A stretch of DNA of 64,000 nucleotides from Paraflavitalea sp. CAU 1676 (lineage in GTDB: Bacteria; Bacteroidota; Bacteroidia; Chitinophagales; Chitinophagaceae), in the NCBI RefSeq assembly GCF_029223285.1, contig NZ_JARHUJ010000003.1, forward strand, positions 124,001 to 188,000, read 5' to 3'. A program made the position numbers and the translations under genes. Shown one piece after another: positions 51,239 to 60,763 of this stretch. The stretch's first letter is position 1, and each line of letters starts with the position of its first letter. The notes beneath the pieces are model-generated. The model did not search any database and had not been told where the DNA came from. It saw nothing but the letters and a program-made list of their open reading frames with translations.

Positions 51239-53173
51239 ATGAATTGGTTCAAAAAGAAAAATAAAAAAACAGCAACCTGGATTTCCGAAGAAGAACGGTT
51301 AAAAATAATCGAACAATCCAGTAAGCAGGTATCACGGGGTGTTTTTTTCGCCACAGTGATTATTATTACCTCCTTTCTGCCCGTATTCATGTTGACAGGA
51401 CAGGAAGGTAAACTATTCCACCCGTTGGCCTATACCAAGACATTCATAATGATTGTGGATGCTTTGTTGGTAATCACACTCGCGCCTGTACTGATCTCCT
51501 TTTTCATGAAAGGCAAATTCAGGCCGGACCATGCCAACCCGGTTAACAGGATTTTGGAAAGGATCTATGAACCCATCATAAGAACTGTTTTGAAATGGCG
51601 AAAAACAACTTTGGCCATCAATATCATAGCATTGGTAATCACTATTCCTTTGCTGAAAAGCCTGGGAACTGAGTTTATGCCACCACTCGATGAACAGAGC
51701 ATTTTGTTTATGCCTGTTACTTTACCTGATGTGTCCAACGCAGAGGCAAAGCGCATTTTGCAGGTTCAGGATAAAATTATCAAATCGGTTCCCGAGGTAG
51801 ATAAAGTTCTGGGAAAAGCTGGCCGGGCCAGTACTGCCACCGACAATTCCCCCATCAGCATGATTGAGACGATTATCATGCTGAAACCGAAATCTGCCTG
51901 GCGGCCTGGTCTCACCAAAAAAGATATTGTTAACGAACTGGACGCCAAATTACAGATACCTGGTGTCGTCAATGGCTGGACACAACCCATCATCAACCGC
52001 ATTAACATGCTGGCTACGGGCATCCGTACTGATGTAGGCGTAAAAGTATATGGGCAGAACCTGGATAGCATCGCATCTGTATCAGAACGGGTAAAAAAAG
52101 TACTGGAAGGAACAAAAGGTATTGCTGATCTCTATGTAGAACCGGTGACCGGGGGAAAGTATCTTACCATAAACGTTCGCCGGGCAGATTTAAGCCGTTA
52201 CGGTTTAAATGTTGATGATGTTAACCAAACCGTTGAAACTTCGTTGGGAGGATCAACGATAGGAAATACCATCGAAGGAAGGCAACGTTTTTCTATAGCA
52301 GTTCGCCTGGCGCAGGAATATCGAAACAGCGTGGAACGTATTAAACGCATTCCGCTGGTAAGCCCGGCATTTGGAGAAATCCCCCTATCTGCCGTGGCAG
52401 ACGTAGCTTTTGAAGATGGCCCGCCGATGATCAATTCAGAAAATGCTATGTTAAGAGGCGCAGTTTTATTTAACGTCCGTGACCGGGACCTGGGTAGTAC
52501 GGTAACAGAAGCCATTCAAAAAATGAGCCAGGCCAAAGGCGTATTGCCACAGGGATACTACCTGGAATGGAGCGGGCAATATGAGAACCTGATACGTGGC
52601 CAGCAGACCCTGCTGTGGATAGCGCCCATTGTATTGGTGATCATTTTCTTTTCTCTCTATTTCGCCTTTCATTCAATACGCGAAGCCTTTTTAAGCCTGA
52701 TCACTGTGCCATTCGCCTTAATTGGTGGAGCTTATATGATCTGGATATGGGGCGCCAATCTTTCCGTTGCAGTAGCCGTGGGGTTTATCGCTTTATTCGG
52801 TATAGCCGTGGAAACAGGTATTGTGATGGTTATTTACCTCAACGATGCCATGAAACAATTGGTTACAGAAAAAGGTAATTCCAGCGGGACTATTACCAGG
52901 GAAGATCTTCGCCAGTATGTTATCCATGGCGCTGCCAAACGGCTACGTCCCAAACTAATGACGGTATGTGTATCCTTATTCGGGCTGGTACCTGTTCTAT
53001 GGGCCAGTGGTGTTGGTACAGATGTTATGAAACCTATTGTATTACCCATGATAGGCGGTGTACTTACTTCTTCCACCCATATATTACTGGTAACGCCGCT
53101 GATATTTTTAATGACAAAGGAATATGAATTACGGAAGTATGGAAAACTTGAAATCCATGAGACAGGGCATTAA
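51239..53173 (+). CDS. cusA: CusA-type Cu/Ag RND pump, C-terminal half
   Basis: 644 residues beginning in the cytoplasmic loop (MNWFKKKNKK, then ISEEERLKIIEQ) and continuing through helix 5 (TSFLPVFMLTGQEG) to the end of the pump. The Cu(I)/Ag(I) methionine triad is present: Met158 (LFMPVT), Met208 (SPISMIET) and Met257 (INMLATG), matching E. coli Met573, 623 and 672. Relay residues Glu525 and Lys572 correspond to Glu939 and Lys984. So the copper/silver specificity is retained. The start ATG follows the TAG of the first half by two bases, in frame +2. The last 17 bases overlap the TolC-like gene. Confidence 0.88.
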   Translation: MNWFKKKNKKTATWISEEERLKIIEQSSKQVSRGVFFATVIIITSFLPVFMLTGQEGKLFHPLAYTKTFIMIVDALLVITLAPVLISFFMKGKFRPDHANPVNRILERIYEPIIRTVLKWRKTTLAINIIALVITIPLLKSLGTEFMPPLDEQSILFMPVTLPDVSNAEAKRILQVQDKIIKSVPEVDKVLGKAGRASTATDNSPISMIETIIMLKPKSAWRPGLTKKDIVNELDAKLQIPGVVNGWTQPIINRINMLATGIRTDVGVKVYGQNLDSIASVSERVKKVLEGTKGIADLYVEPVTGGKYLTINVRRADLSRYGLNVDDVNQTVETSLGGSTIGNTIEGRQRFSIAVRLAQEYRNSVERIKRIPLVSPAFGEIPLSAVADVAFEDGPPMINSENAMLRGAVLFNVRDRDLGSTVTEAIQKMSQAKGVLPQGYYLEWSGQYENLIRGQQTLLWIAPIVLVIIFFSLYFAFHSIREAFLSLITVPFALIGGAYMIWIWGANLSVAVAVGFIALFGIAVETGIVMVIYLNDAMKQLVTEKGNSSGTITREDLRQYVIHGAAKRLRPKLMTVCVSLFGLVPVLWASGVGTDVMKPIVLPMIGGVLTSSTHILLVTPLIFLMTKEYELRKYGKLEIHETGH

Positions 53174-54410
53174 ATATATTCTCTTAGTAATCCTGCTGGC
53201 TCCTTTGCAATTATTGGCGCAGCAGCCGACCATTTTACCGCTGGATACTATTCTGCAAAGAATAGACAGAAATAATGTATTGCTACAGTCTTATGGCCTG
53301 AAAGCAGAAAGTTATAAATACAGTGCTGAAGCAGCAACCGGCTGGATGGCTCCCATGGTGGGCGTAGGAACTTTCATGACGCCTTATCCCAATCAAATCA
53401 TTATGGATGGCAGGGACAGAGGAAACCTTATGCTGGCCATCGAACAGGACATACCCAATACGGCAAAGTTAAATGCCAAAAAGAAATACATCGCCTCCCA
53501 GGCAAACGTGGAAAGAGCCAACCGGGATATAACCCTGAATGACTTCAAAGCCCAAGCCAAACGACTTTACTTCAACTGGCTGGTGGCAGCACAACGGGTA
53601 AAAGTGTTGCAGGAGAATGAACGGATCATGGTCATGATGAAAAAGATTGAAGAAGTACGTTATCCCTACAACCAGTCTCAGTTAGGCAGTGTATTTAAAG
53701 CCGATGCCCGCATAGAGGAGAATCGCAACATGATCCGCATGCAGGAAGGTACTATTGCAAAGGCAAGGGCCTGGCTCAACAGCCTGATGAATATGCCGGG
53801 TAATGAAGTCTTTGAGATTGATTCCTTATACCAGCCCGTTTTCGCTCCTTTAGCGTCTTATGATACCACTATGTTAGCCTCTGTACGGAAAGATGTTTTT
53901 AAAATGAATGAAAGCATCCGATCCATGCAATTAAACATTGTGAGCATGCAGAAAGAAAAGAAACCGGACTTCCGTATCCGATTTGACCATATGTATCCCC
54001 TCGATGCAGCCATGCCCACTGCATTCAGCGTGATGGGCATGGTATCTATACCCATTGCTCCCTGGGCTTCCAAAATGTACAAAAATGAAGTTAAAGCCAT
54101 GCAGTATAATATACAGGGCATGGAAAAAGAACGGGCGGCTATGCTCCAGGAAACGCAGGGCATGCTGTATGGAATGCAGTACGAAATCCAATCTATGCAA
54201 AAACGCATTACTGCCATGGAGGAAAAGATTATTCCCGCCCTTAAAAAAACATTCGATGCCAATTTCCTGGTATACCAGGAAAATAAAATACAGTTGCCTG
54301 CTGTCATTGACGCATGGGAAGCGCAAACGATGATGCAAATGAATGTGCTGGATGAAAAATTGAAACTATACGAAATGATTGTGGATTATGAGAAAGAATT
54401 ATATCGTTAA
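53157..54410 (+). CDS. TolC-family outer-membrane channel (CusC-like)
   Basis: 417 residues. I use ATG 53157, which gives a signal peptide ending LQLLAQ; earlier codons at 53124 lie deeper in cusA. The remainder is mainly long alpha helices with coiled-coil heptads ([33 protein letters not shown]) and two repeats as in TolC-type channels. It would form the outer-membrane exit of the Cus pump. Met content is high ([18 protein letters not shown]), consistent with copper export. It overlaps both neighbours, so translation is coupled. Confidence 0.85.
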   Translation: MRQGIKYILLVILLAPLQLLAQQPTILPLDTILQRIDRNNVLLQSYGLKAESYKYSAEAATGWMAPMVGVGTFMTPYPNQIIMDGRDRGNLMLAIEQDIPNTAKLNAKKKYIASQANVERANRDITLNDFKAQAKRLYFNWLVAAQRVKVLQENERIMVMMKKIEEVRYPYNQSQLGSVFKADARIEENRNMIRMQEGTIAKARAWLNSLMNMPGNEVFEIDSLYQPVFAPLASYDTTMLASVRKDVFKMNESIRSMQLNIVSMQKEKKPDFRIRFDHMYPLDAAMPTAFSVMGMVSIPIAPWASKMYKNEVKAMQYNIQGMEKERAAMLQETQGMLYGMQYEIQSMQKRITAMEEKIIPALKKTFDANFLVYQENKIQLPAVIDAWEAQTMMQMNVLDEKLKLYEMIVDYEKELYR

Positions 54411-55719
54411 AATACTGGCAGTATCACTGCTGGCATCATTAAGCCTGTTTTCCTGCAAAGACAAGGCAGGCGGTCAGTCTTCTCATGCCGGCCACAAGCA
54501 GGCCCAACAATATACCTGCCCCATGCACCCCCAGGTGATCAGGGATCAACCCGGAACCTGCCCCATCTGCGGAATGGAACTGGTATTGAAAGATTCCAAT
54601 AAGGAATTAGTCGTTGACAGCAGTGTAACCATGCTTACCAAACCTACCAATGAACAGGTGATCGCCAGCGTTCCTGCTATCAAAGCCGAAACCGGTACCC
54701 GCATCAGTTCAGTGGAAGTAAGTGGTAGGATCACCTATGATACCCGCAATCAAACCAGCCTGGCCAGCCGGGTAAGCGGGCGCATCGAAAAATTATTGGT
54801 TAAATACAATTATCAACCGGTAAGGAAAGGACAACTGATCATGGAGATTTATTCACCGGACCTGGCTGCCGTCCAGCGTGAATTGCTATTTGTGGCCAAC
54901 AGCAGCCCAGAAATGCTGGCAGGTGCCAAACAACGATTGATATTATTGGGCATGCCTGCTAATCAGGTTGAACGGGTGATCAAAACAGGTAAAATTTTGT
55001 ACCGCGTTCCGGTATATAGTAATGCGGATGGATATATACTGGACCAAGCAGCGCTCACTTCTTCGCCTGCGGCGGTAACCGGCCCAACAATGGGGCAGCC
55101 TGTTGCGGGAGGAAGTGGTATGGAGGGAATGGGTAGCGGCAGTTCTACCGGCAATACTTCGGTTACGCAGCCAGTAACTACTCCTACTGCTGTTATGATC
55201 CGCGAAGGTCAATACGTAAATGCCGGTCAGACAGTATTTACTATCTACCAGACCACTAACCTGGTCGCAGAATTTGCATTCCTGCCATCATTGTCCCCGC
55301 ACTTAAAAAAAGGACAAAAATTGTTGTTCTTCCCGGCAGGAAACAAAACCGCCATTCAACCCGCCCGTCTAGGTTTAATAGAACCTGTGTTTCGCAATGG
55401 GCAGAACTTCCTGATAGGAAGAGTTTATCTGGAAAAAAACAATTTACAGGTTGGGCAATTGCTTACGGGTATTATCCCGGTTGTTTACACCGGGAATTGG
55501 TGGCTACCTAAAAGGGCTGTCTGGCGGTTAGGCACGAAGTCAGTTGTGTTCAGGAAAAATAATGGTCTGTATACCCCTATGGACATACAAACCGGAATAG
55601 AATCGGAAGGTTTTATTCAAATTATTACTGATGTAGCAGGTTGGCAGATAGCTTCCAACGCAGCTTATCTCGTGGATAGCGAAAGTTTCATAAAAGTAAA
55701 TGGTAAAGCCAAACAGTAG
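54388..55719 (+). CDS. cusB: CusB-like periplasmic adaptor (1) with heavy-metal-binding domain
   Basis: 443 residues from ATG 54388, overlapping the TolC-like gene by 23 bases. A lipoprotein signal ends SLFSC|K. Residues about 33-65 form the heavy-metal-binding domain ([19 protein letters not shown]). The adaptor core follows: barrel-sandwich hybrid ([12 protein letters not shown]), helical hairpin ([13 protein letters not shown]), then beta-barrel. A Gly/Ser/Met insert ([16 protein letters not shown]) near residues 235-255 is unusual. It links the CusA pump to the TolC-like channel. Confidence 0.85.
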   Translation: MRKNYIVKILAVSLLASLSLFSCKDKAGGQSSHAGHKQAQQYTCPMHPQVIRDQPGTCPICGMELVLKDSNKELVVDSSVTMLTKPTNEQVIASVPAIKAETGTRISSVEVSGRITYDTRNQTSLASRVSGRIEKLLVKYNYQPVRKGQLIMEIYSPDLAAVQRELLFVANSSPEMLAGAKQRLILLGMPANQVERVIKTGKILYRVPVYSNADGYILDQAALTSSPAAVTGPTMGQPVAGGSGMEGMGSGSSTGNTSVTQPVTTPTAVMIREGQYVNAGQTVFTIYQTTNLVAEFAFLPSLSPHLKKGQKLLFFPAGNKTAIQPARLGLIEPVFRNGQNFLIGRVYLEKNNLQVGQLLTGIIPVVYTGNWWLPKRAVWRLGTKSVVFRKNNGLYTPMDIQTGIESEGFIQIITDVAGWQIASNAAYLVDSESFIKVNGKAKQ

Positions 55720-55722
55720 TAT

Positions 55723-56940
55723 ATGGAAAGAAAACGCTTTATAAAGACCTTGGCTATTTTTGCTATGGCACCACTGCTTGTTTTAGAAGCGTGCAAAGAG
55801 GGTAATAATAATGCGGTACAACAGGTGAAGGCGGATCAGACATACACCTGTCCCATGCATCCGCAGATCGTCCAAAACAAACCGGGAACTTGCCCCATTT
55901 GCGGGATGGACCTGGTGCCCTTCGATAAAAATAATAAAGATGCTTTCCTGACCCTCAGTGAAAGCCAGGTATCGCTGGCGAATGTAACTACTATGACCAT
56001 TGGTGCAGGTGCATTGTCTAATGTAAAACAGTTAAATGGCAGACTTGCTACAGATCCTCAAAAAACAGTAGTCATATCTACCCGGGTACCTGGCAGGATT
56101 GAAGCATTGTACGTAAGGGAAACGGGTGTCAAAGTAAACAAAGGCCAACCCTTGTATAAAATTTACTCTGAACAGCTCGCCACTTTACAACAGGAATACT
56201 TGCTGTCAGCCGCGCAAGCCCGGCAATTCCCGGAAGATGCCCGTTTTCAACAAATAGAGAAAGCTGCCAGGCAGAAACTGGGACTGTATGATCAATCAGA
56301 AGCACAAATCAATCAATTATTGCAGGCTCAAAAGATAAGTCCTTATGTAACCTATTATGCACCCAGCAGTGGTACCGTAGCAGAACTCACTATTGCGGAA
56401 GGACAATATGCCGCAGAAGGTAGTGCCCTTATGAAGCTCGAAGGCTATGGAGAATTATGGGTAGAAGCGGATATTTACCCATCCGAGGCAGGTAGCCTCC
56501 GTGTGAACCAGGCCGTTCAGGTCATTGTAGCCGGTTGGGAAAACAAACCCCAAACCATGACCATTCAATTTATCAATCCTTCTCTTCAAAGCGGTAGCCA
56601 GTTACTACAGGTTCGGGGGACTATTGCCAATCCCGGCAACCAGTGGCAACCAGGACAGCAGGTAAATATCCTGTTACCAGTTAAGGCCAAAACCGATGCG
56701 CTTACATTACCTGTAGATGCAGTGATCAGGGACGGAAAAGGAGCGCATGTCTGGATCGAAACAGCGAAAGGCAAATTTGAGCCCCGCAAAGTAGTTACCG
56801 GTATGGAAAATTTTGAATCAGTAGAAATTATTGAGGGATTAGAAGCAGGCGATACAGTAGTTATCACGGGGGCCTATTTGCTATATAGTGAATTTATACT
56901 AAAGAAAGGTGCTGATCCGATGGCAACACATCAACATTAA
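55723..56940 (+). CDS. cusB: CusB-like periplasmic adaptor (2) with heavy-metal-binding domain
   Basis: 405 residues with a signal ending VLEAC|K (lipoprotein). A heavy-metal-binding domain at about 38-68 ([19 protein letters not shown]) precedes a standard adaptor: STRVPGRIEALYV, hairpin EQLATLQQEYLLSAA, SSGTVAELTIAEGQY, WVEADIYPSEAG and GAHVWIETAKG. The C-terminus is short and ends HQH. It begins three bases after the first adaptor. Two adaptors behind one pump suggest a mixed or alternating adaptor ring. Confidence 0.87.
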   Translation: MERKRFIKTLAIFAMAPLLVLEACKEGNNNAVQQVKADQTYTCPMHPQIVQNKPGTCPICGMDLVPFDKNNKDAFLTLSESQVSLANVTTMTIGAGALSNVKQLNGRLATDPQKTVVISTRVPGRIEALYVRETGVKVNKGQPLYKIYSEQLATLQQEYLLSAAQARQFPEDARFQQIEKAARQKLGLYDQSEAQINQLLQAQKISPYVTYYAPSSGTVAELTIAEGQYAAEGSALMKLEGYGELWVEADIYPSEAGSLRVNQAVQVIVAGWENKPQTMTIQFINPSLQSGSQLLQVRGTIANPGNQWQPGQQVNILLPVKAKTDALTLPVDAVIRDGKGAHVWIETAKGKFEPRKVVTGMENFESVEIIEGLEAGDTVVITGAYLLYSEFILKKGADPMATHQH

Positions 56941-56973
56941 AAACAACCTGAATATTTACCTAAAAATTAAAAC

Positions 56974-57540
56974 ATGAAACAGTTTCTTAAAGTGGTTATT
57001 CCTGCATTTTCCGTACTATTTATTGCCGCCTGCGGTGATGGAAATTCCAATGGCAATACCGATAACAAGGATAGCGCAAGCCACACCGGCCATGATGAAA
57101 TGAAAATGGAAGAAGGCAAAACGTCCTCACCAGCAGTAAAGTTGAAAGACGATAAACTCAATGCTGTTTATCAGCATTATGTACACCTGACAACTGCCCT
57201 GACCAATGGGGATATGGCCGAAGCCAAAGTTGCCAGCAATGCCATCGAAGCAGGAGCAAAAGAGATTCCAGGAGCAGAAACAGTTGTCTCCAATGCTACA
57301 AAAATTACTGCAGCAACAGACATTGAAGTGCAGCGAACTGCTTACTCTACTTTGAGTAATGATTTTATCGCCCTTGTAAAGAAGTCAGGTCTTAATTCCG
57401 GTGAACTGTATGTGGATTACTGCCCAATGGCTTTGAATGATAAAGGAGCTTCCTGGATCAGCCCCAACAAAGAAATCAGAAACCCTTACTTCGGTGAAAA
57501 AATGATGACGTGCGGAGAGGTAAAAGAAACTATTAAATAA
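56974..57540 (+). CDS. DUF3347 lipoprotein (2)
   Basis: 188 residues with a lipoprotein signal ending FIAAC|G, then a linker with HTGHDEMKMEEG. The DUF3347 domain (about 50-188) has LNAVYQHYVHLTTALTNGDM and the C-terminal signature YVDYCPMALNDKGASWIS, NPYFGEKMMTCGEV. It is a paralogue of the protein at 48803; both copies flank the efflux genes. Periplasmic copper delivery to the adaptor is a plausible role because some CusB proteins carry this domain in cis. Confidence 0.85.
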   Translation: MKQFLKVVIPAFSVLFIAACGDGNSNGNTDNKDSASHTGHDEMKMEEGKTSSPAVKLKDDKLNAVYQHYVHLTTALTNGDMAEAKVASNAIEAGAKEIPGAETVVSNATKITAATDIEVQRTAYSTLSNDFIALVKKSGLNSGELYVDYCPMALNDKGASWISPNKEIRNPYFGEKMMTCGEVKETIK

Positions 57541-57567
57541 ACGTCTTACCGCTAAACAACATTCAAT

Positions 57568-58143
57568 ATGTTTCAATCAATTTCTGTATCCAGGCTCTGG
57601 CTGGTAATTATTTTGCTGAGCGGAACTTTGGAATTACAGGCACAAAAAGAGGCGGTTTGTTACAACCCCAACCTAATGAAAGACACGAGTAAACGGAGCA
57701 TTAAATCCGCCGCTGTTGGGGTAATTAGTCTTGATTCTGTTAAGATCAATTATCACTCGCCGGGTGTCAGAGGCAGGATAATTTGGGGTGGGTTGGTGCC
57801 TTATGACGAGGTCTGGGTAACGGGTGCCCATGATGCAACCACCCTTGAAGTAGCCCATCCCTTTATTGTAGGCGGAAAAGAGATCCCTGCCGGCAAGTAT
57901 GCTTTATTCACCATTCCTGGTAAAAAAGAATGGACGGTGATCATCAACTCAAAATGGCAGCAACACCTTGCCACAGAATATGATCAGAAAGAAGATCTGA
58001 TAAGAATTAAGGTCAAACCAATAAAACATGCACTGACGGAACGATTACAGTATTTTATAGTACCGGGTAAAGGCAATACAGGTAGGATTGCTGTGGCCTG
58101 GGAAAAATTACGTATTGAATTTCCCATCACAGTTAAAGGTTAA
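57568..58143 (+). CDS. DUF2911 protein
   Basis: 191 residues with a signal peptide ending LELQAQ. The DUF2911 domain fills the rest: VKINYHSPGVRGRIIWGGLV (about 50-69), PYDEVWVTGAHDATTLEV, IPAGKYALFTIPGKKEWTVI and the end IAVAWEKLRIEFPI. This is a secreted beta-sandwich family widespread in Bacteroidota with no known function. Its inclusion in the copper cluster, between DUF3347 and the ATPase, is probably meaningful but not explained. Confidence 0.85.
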   Translation: MFQSISVSRLWLVIILLSGTLELQAQKEAVCYNPNLMKDTSKRSIKSAAVGVISLDSVKINYHSPGVRGRIIWGGLVPYDEVWVTGAHDATTLEVAHPFIVGGKEIPAGKYALFTIPGKKEWTVIINSKWQQHLATEYDQKEDLIRIKVKPIKHALTERLQYFIVPGKGNTGRIAVAWEKLRIEFPITVKG

Positions 58144-58181
58144 AGTACTGGTTCCCAATTATCCACCATAAATAGCCGATT

Positions 58182-60260
58182 ATGAACCATGAACACCATC
58201 ATCATCGTGGCGAACCGAAATCAAAACAAGCGCATGACCATCATGTCCATGCAGAAATGCAGCAATCCAGCAAGCAACAGCACAACCAAGCCGACCATCA
58301 GATGCACGATGAACATGCAGGTCATCATACGGAAGGTTTTCTGAAACGGTTCTGGATTTGCCTGGTTGTTACCATTCCTGTTTTACTGTTATCCCACATG
58401 ATCCAGCAATGGCTGGGCTTTACATTCACCTTTACGGGAGATAAATATGTCCTGTTAGGTTTAAGCAGTTTTATCTTTTTCTACGGAGGCTGGCCCTTCC
58501 TGGTTGGCTTGGTTCGGGAACTAAGATGGGGCAATCCAGGCATGATGACACTGGTGGCCGTTGCTATAACTACCGCTTATGTGTACAGCGTAGCAGTTGT
58601 TTTTGGTTTACCCGGCATGGACTTCTTTTGGGAACTGGCGACCTTGATTGATATCATGTTATTAGGCCATTGGTTGGAAATGAAATCGCAGATGGCCGCT
58701 TCCCAGGCTTTAGAATCGCTGGTTGCCTTGTTACCCGCAGTAGTTCATGTGGAACGGGACGGAGCAGTCTTAGATATTCCATTAAAAGAATTGGAGAATA
58801 AGCAGGTTGTTATGGTGAAACCTGGCGAAAAAGTTCCAGCCGATGGCCATATATTGGAAGGAACATCTTATGTAAATGAAAGTATGTTGACCGGGGAAAG
58901 TGTACCGGTAAAGAAAGAAAAAGACGATAAAGTAATCGGAGGAGCTATCAACGGTGATGGCGTACTAAAGATTGAAATAACCGGCGCTGGAAGCGATAGT
59001 TATCTCAACAAGGTGATTAATATGGTTCAGTCGGCACAGGGCACAAAATCTAAGACCCAAAACCTAGCCAACAAGGTCGCCAAATGGTTAACAATTGTGT
59101 CGATCAGTATAGGAATCATTACATTTATTGTCTGGCTCTCTGCTGGCAGGGAGTTATCTTTTGCGCTGGAACGGATGGTAACTGTAATGGTGACGTCCTG
59201 CCCCCATGCACTTGGGGTGGCGATCCCTTTGGTAGTAGCTATTTCAACTACCTTATCCGCTGTTCACGGCTTATTGATCCGTAACCGTACTGCGTTTGAA
59301 AATGCAAGAAAACTAACGACCATCATTTTTGATAAGACGGGAACACTGACTAAAGGCACTCACGAGGTTCAGCAAATCATCCCCCTTAATGGGCAATACA
59401 CACCTGAGCAGTTGTTGCAATATGTGGCGGCTATCCAACAAAACTCTGAACACCATATTGCTCATGGGATCATCCGCCGGTTGAAACAGCAAAACCTCGA
59501 ACTCTGGAAATCCAATGACTTTCAGTACATGCAGGGCATAGGCGTTTCCGGCATTGTAAACGGAAAAAAAGTGGTAGCTGCGGGTCCCAATTACTTTACC
59601 CAGCAAAAAACAAATGTTCCTGCGATCCCTGAAGGAATAGATCAAACTACAGATACTGTTATCTTCGTATTGATTGATGATACCCCGGTTGGCGTCATCA
59701 CCCTTGCAGACAGCATACGTGAAACTGCCGCAGAAGCCATTGCAACGCTTAAGCAAATGAACATAAAGTCCTTCCTGTTAACCGGCGACAATGAGAAAAT
59801 AGCTGCTGCGGTAGCACAAAAGTTGCAAATGGATGGTTATCTAGCCAATGTTCTACCACACGAAAAACAAAGCAAAGTCAAAGAGTTCCAGGACAAAGGA
59901 GAGATCGTAGCGATGACAGGTGACGGAGTAAACGATGCACCCGCATTGGCCCAGGCTGATGTCGGGATTGCCGTAGGCTCAGGAACGGATGTAGCCGCAG
60001 AAACTGCAGATATTATTTTAGTGAATAGTGATCCGAAAGACGTTGTACAGATGATCGCTTTTGGCAGGGCTACTTACAGAAAAATGATTCAAAATCTGTT
60101 TTGGGCAGTCGGATACAACGTGATAGCGATCCCTCTGGCAGCGGGCATATTGTATCCAACATTTATGCTTAGCCCTGCCATGGGAGCTGTTTTGATGAGT
60201 TTAAGCACCGTGGTTGTTGCCATTAATGCTAGCTTTCTGAAAATAAAGAATAAATCATAG
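58182..60260 (+). CDS. copB: CopB-type copper-translocating P-type ATPase
   Basis: 692 residues. The N-terminus (1-45) is His-rich (MNHEHHHHRGEP, HHVHAEMQQ, HDEHAGHHTEG) and has no HMA domain. Eight membrane helices, the actuator loop (TGESVPV), the CPH motif at Cys340 (TSCPHALGVA), the phosphorylation site Asp384 in FDKTGTLTKG, and MTGDGVNDAPAL are all present. CPH instead of CPC together with the His-rich tail is typical of CopB-type pumps, which export Cu (and Ag) from cytoplasm to periplasm, feeding the Cus complex. A C-terminal fragment of a related ATPase is at 42328. Confidence 0.92.
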   Translation: MNHEHHHHRGEPKSKQAHDHHVHAEMQQSSKQQHNQADHQMHDEHAGHHTEGFLKRFWICLVVTIPVLLLSHMIQQWLGFTFTFTGDKYVLLGLSSFIFFYGGWPFLVGLVRELRWGNPGMMTLVAVAITTAYVYSVAVVFGLPGMDFFWELATLIDIMLLGHWLEMKSQMAASQALESLVALLPAVVHVERDGAVLDIPLKELENKQVVMVKPGEKVPADGHILEGTSYVNESMLTGESVPVKKEKDDKVIGGAINGDGVLKIEITGAGSDSYLNKVINMVQSAQGTKSKTQNLANKVAKWLTIVSISIGIITFIVWLSAGRELSFALERMVTVMVTSCPHALGVAIPLVVAISTTLSAVHGLLIRNRTAFENARKLTTIIFDKTGTLTKGTHEVQQIIPLNGQYTPEQLLQYVAAIQQNSEHHIAHGIIRRLKQQNLELWKSNDFQYMQGIGVSGIVNGKKVVAAGPNYFTQQKTNVPAIPEGIDQTTDTVIFVLIDDTPVGVITLADSIRETAAEAIATLKQMNIKSFLLTGDNEKIAAAVAQKLQMDGYLANVLPHEKQSKVKEFQDKGEIVAMTGDGVNDAPALAQADVGIAVGSGTDVAAETADIILVNSDPKDVVQMIAFGRATYRKMIQNLFWAVGYNVIAIPLAAGILYPTFMLSPAMGAVLMSLSTVVVAINASFLKIKNKS

Positions 60261-60268
60261 AATGAAGT

Positions 60269-60763
60269 ATGCGTAATATAGTCTTGATGCTTTTAATCGT
60301 GGCAGGAAGTTGTAAGGAGCCGGTTAAAGAAAAACAAATAATCCCACAGGACAAGAAGGCGACCATCAAAGTGAGATTAACTGACCTCAATGATACCCCC
60401 ATAAACCTTGATGAGTTTAAAGGCAAGACGGTTTTCCTCAATTTCTGGGCTACCTGGTGTAAACCTTGTATTCAGGAAATGCCCTCTATCGCAAAGGCGC
60501 AACAGTTACTCGGCAAAAAGGATGTTATATTTTTACTGGCCTCCAACGAAACGTCCGACCAGATCAACGAATTCACAAAAGAACATAAATATGATTTAAA
60601 ATACGTTCGATTAATTAACCTTGAGGAATTGAATATGGAAGGTTTGCCAACAACTTACATATTTAATTCAAAAGGAGAACTGGCCTTTTCTGAAACGGGC
60701 TACCGCAAATGGGATGACACAAGTAACATCGAGATGATCTTAAAAATAAACAACCAAAAATGA
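60269..60763 (+). CDS. TlpA-like thioredoxin-fold lipoprotein
   Basis: 164 residues with a lipoprotein signal ending IVAGSC|K. The thioredoxin domain contains FLNFWATWCKPCIQEMP (active site WCKPC) and GLPTTYIFNSKGELA with the cis-Pro. Such periplasmic TlpA-type proteins reduce disulfides or handle metal-loaded Cys sites, for example in haem or copper-centre maturation. It overlaps the next gene by four bases (ATGA), so the two are translated together and probably work on the same target. Confidence 0.88.
   Translation: MRNIVLMLLIVAGSCKEPVKEKQIIPQDKKATIKVRLTDLNDTPINLDEFKGKTVFLNFWATWCKPCIQEMPSIAKAQQLLGKKDVIFLLASNETSDQINEFTKEHKYDLKYVRLINLEELNMEGLPTTYIFNSKGELAFSETGYRKWDDTSNIEMILKINNQK

Noticed and set aside
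49944-53173. Calling cusA simply a pseudogene
   Set aside because: There is a single break in a cytoplasmic loop with an immediate restart codon, both halves are intact and all transport residues are present. A working split pump remains possible.
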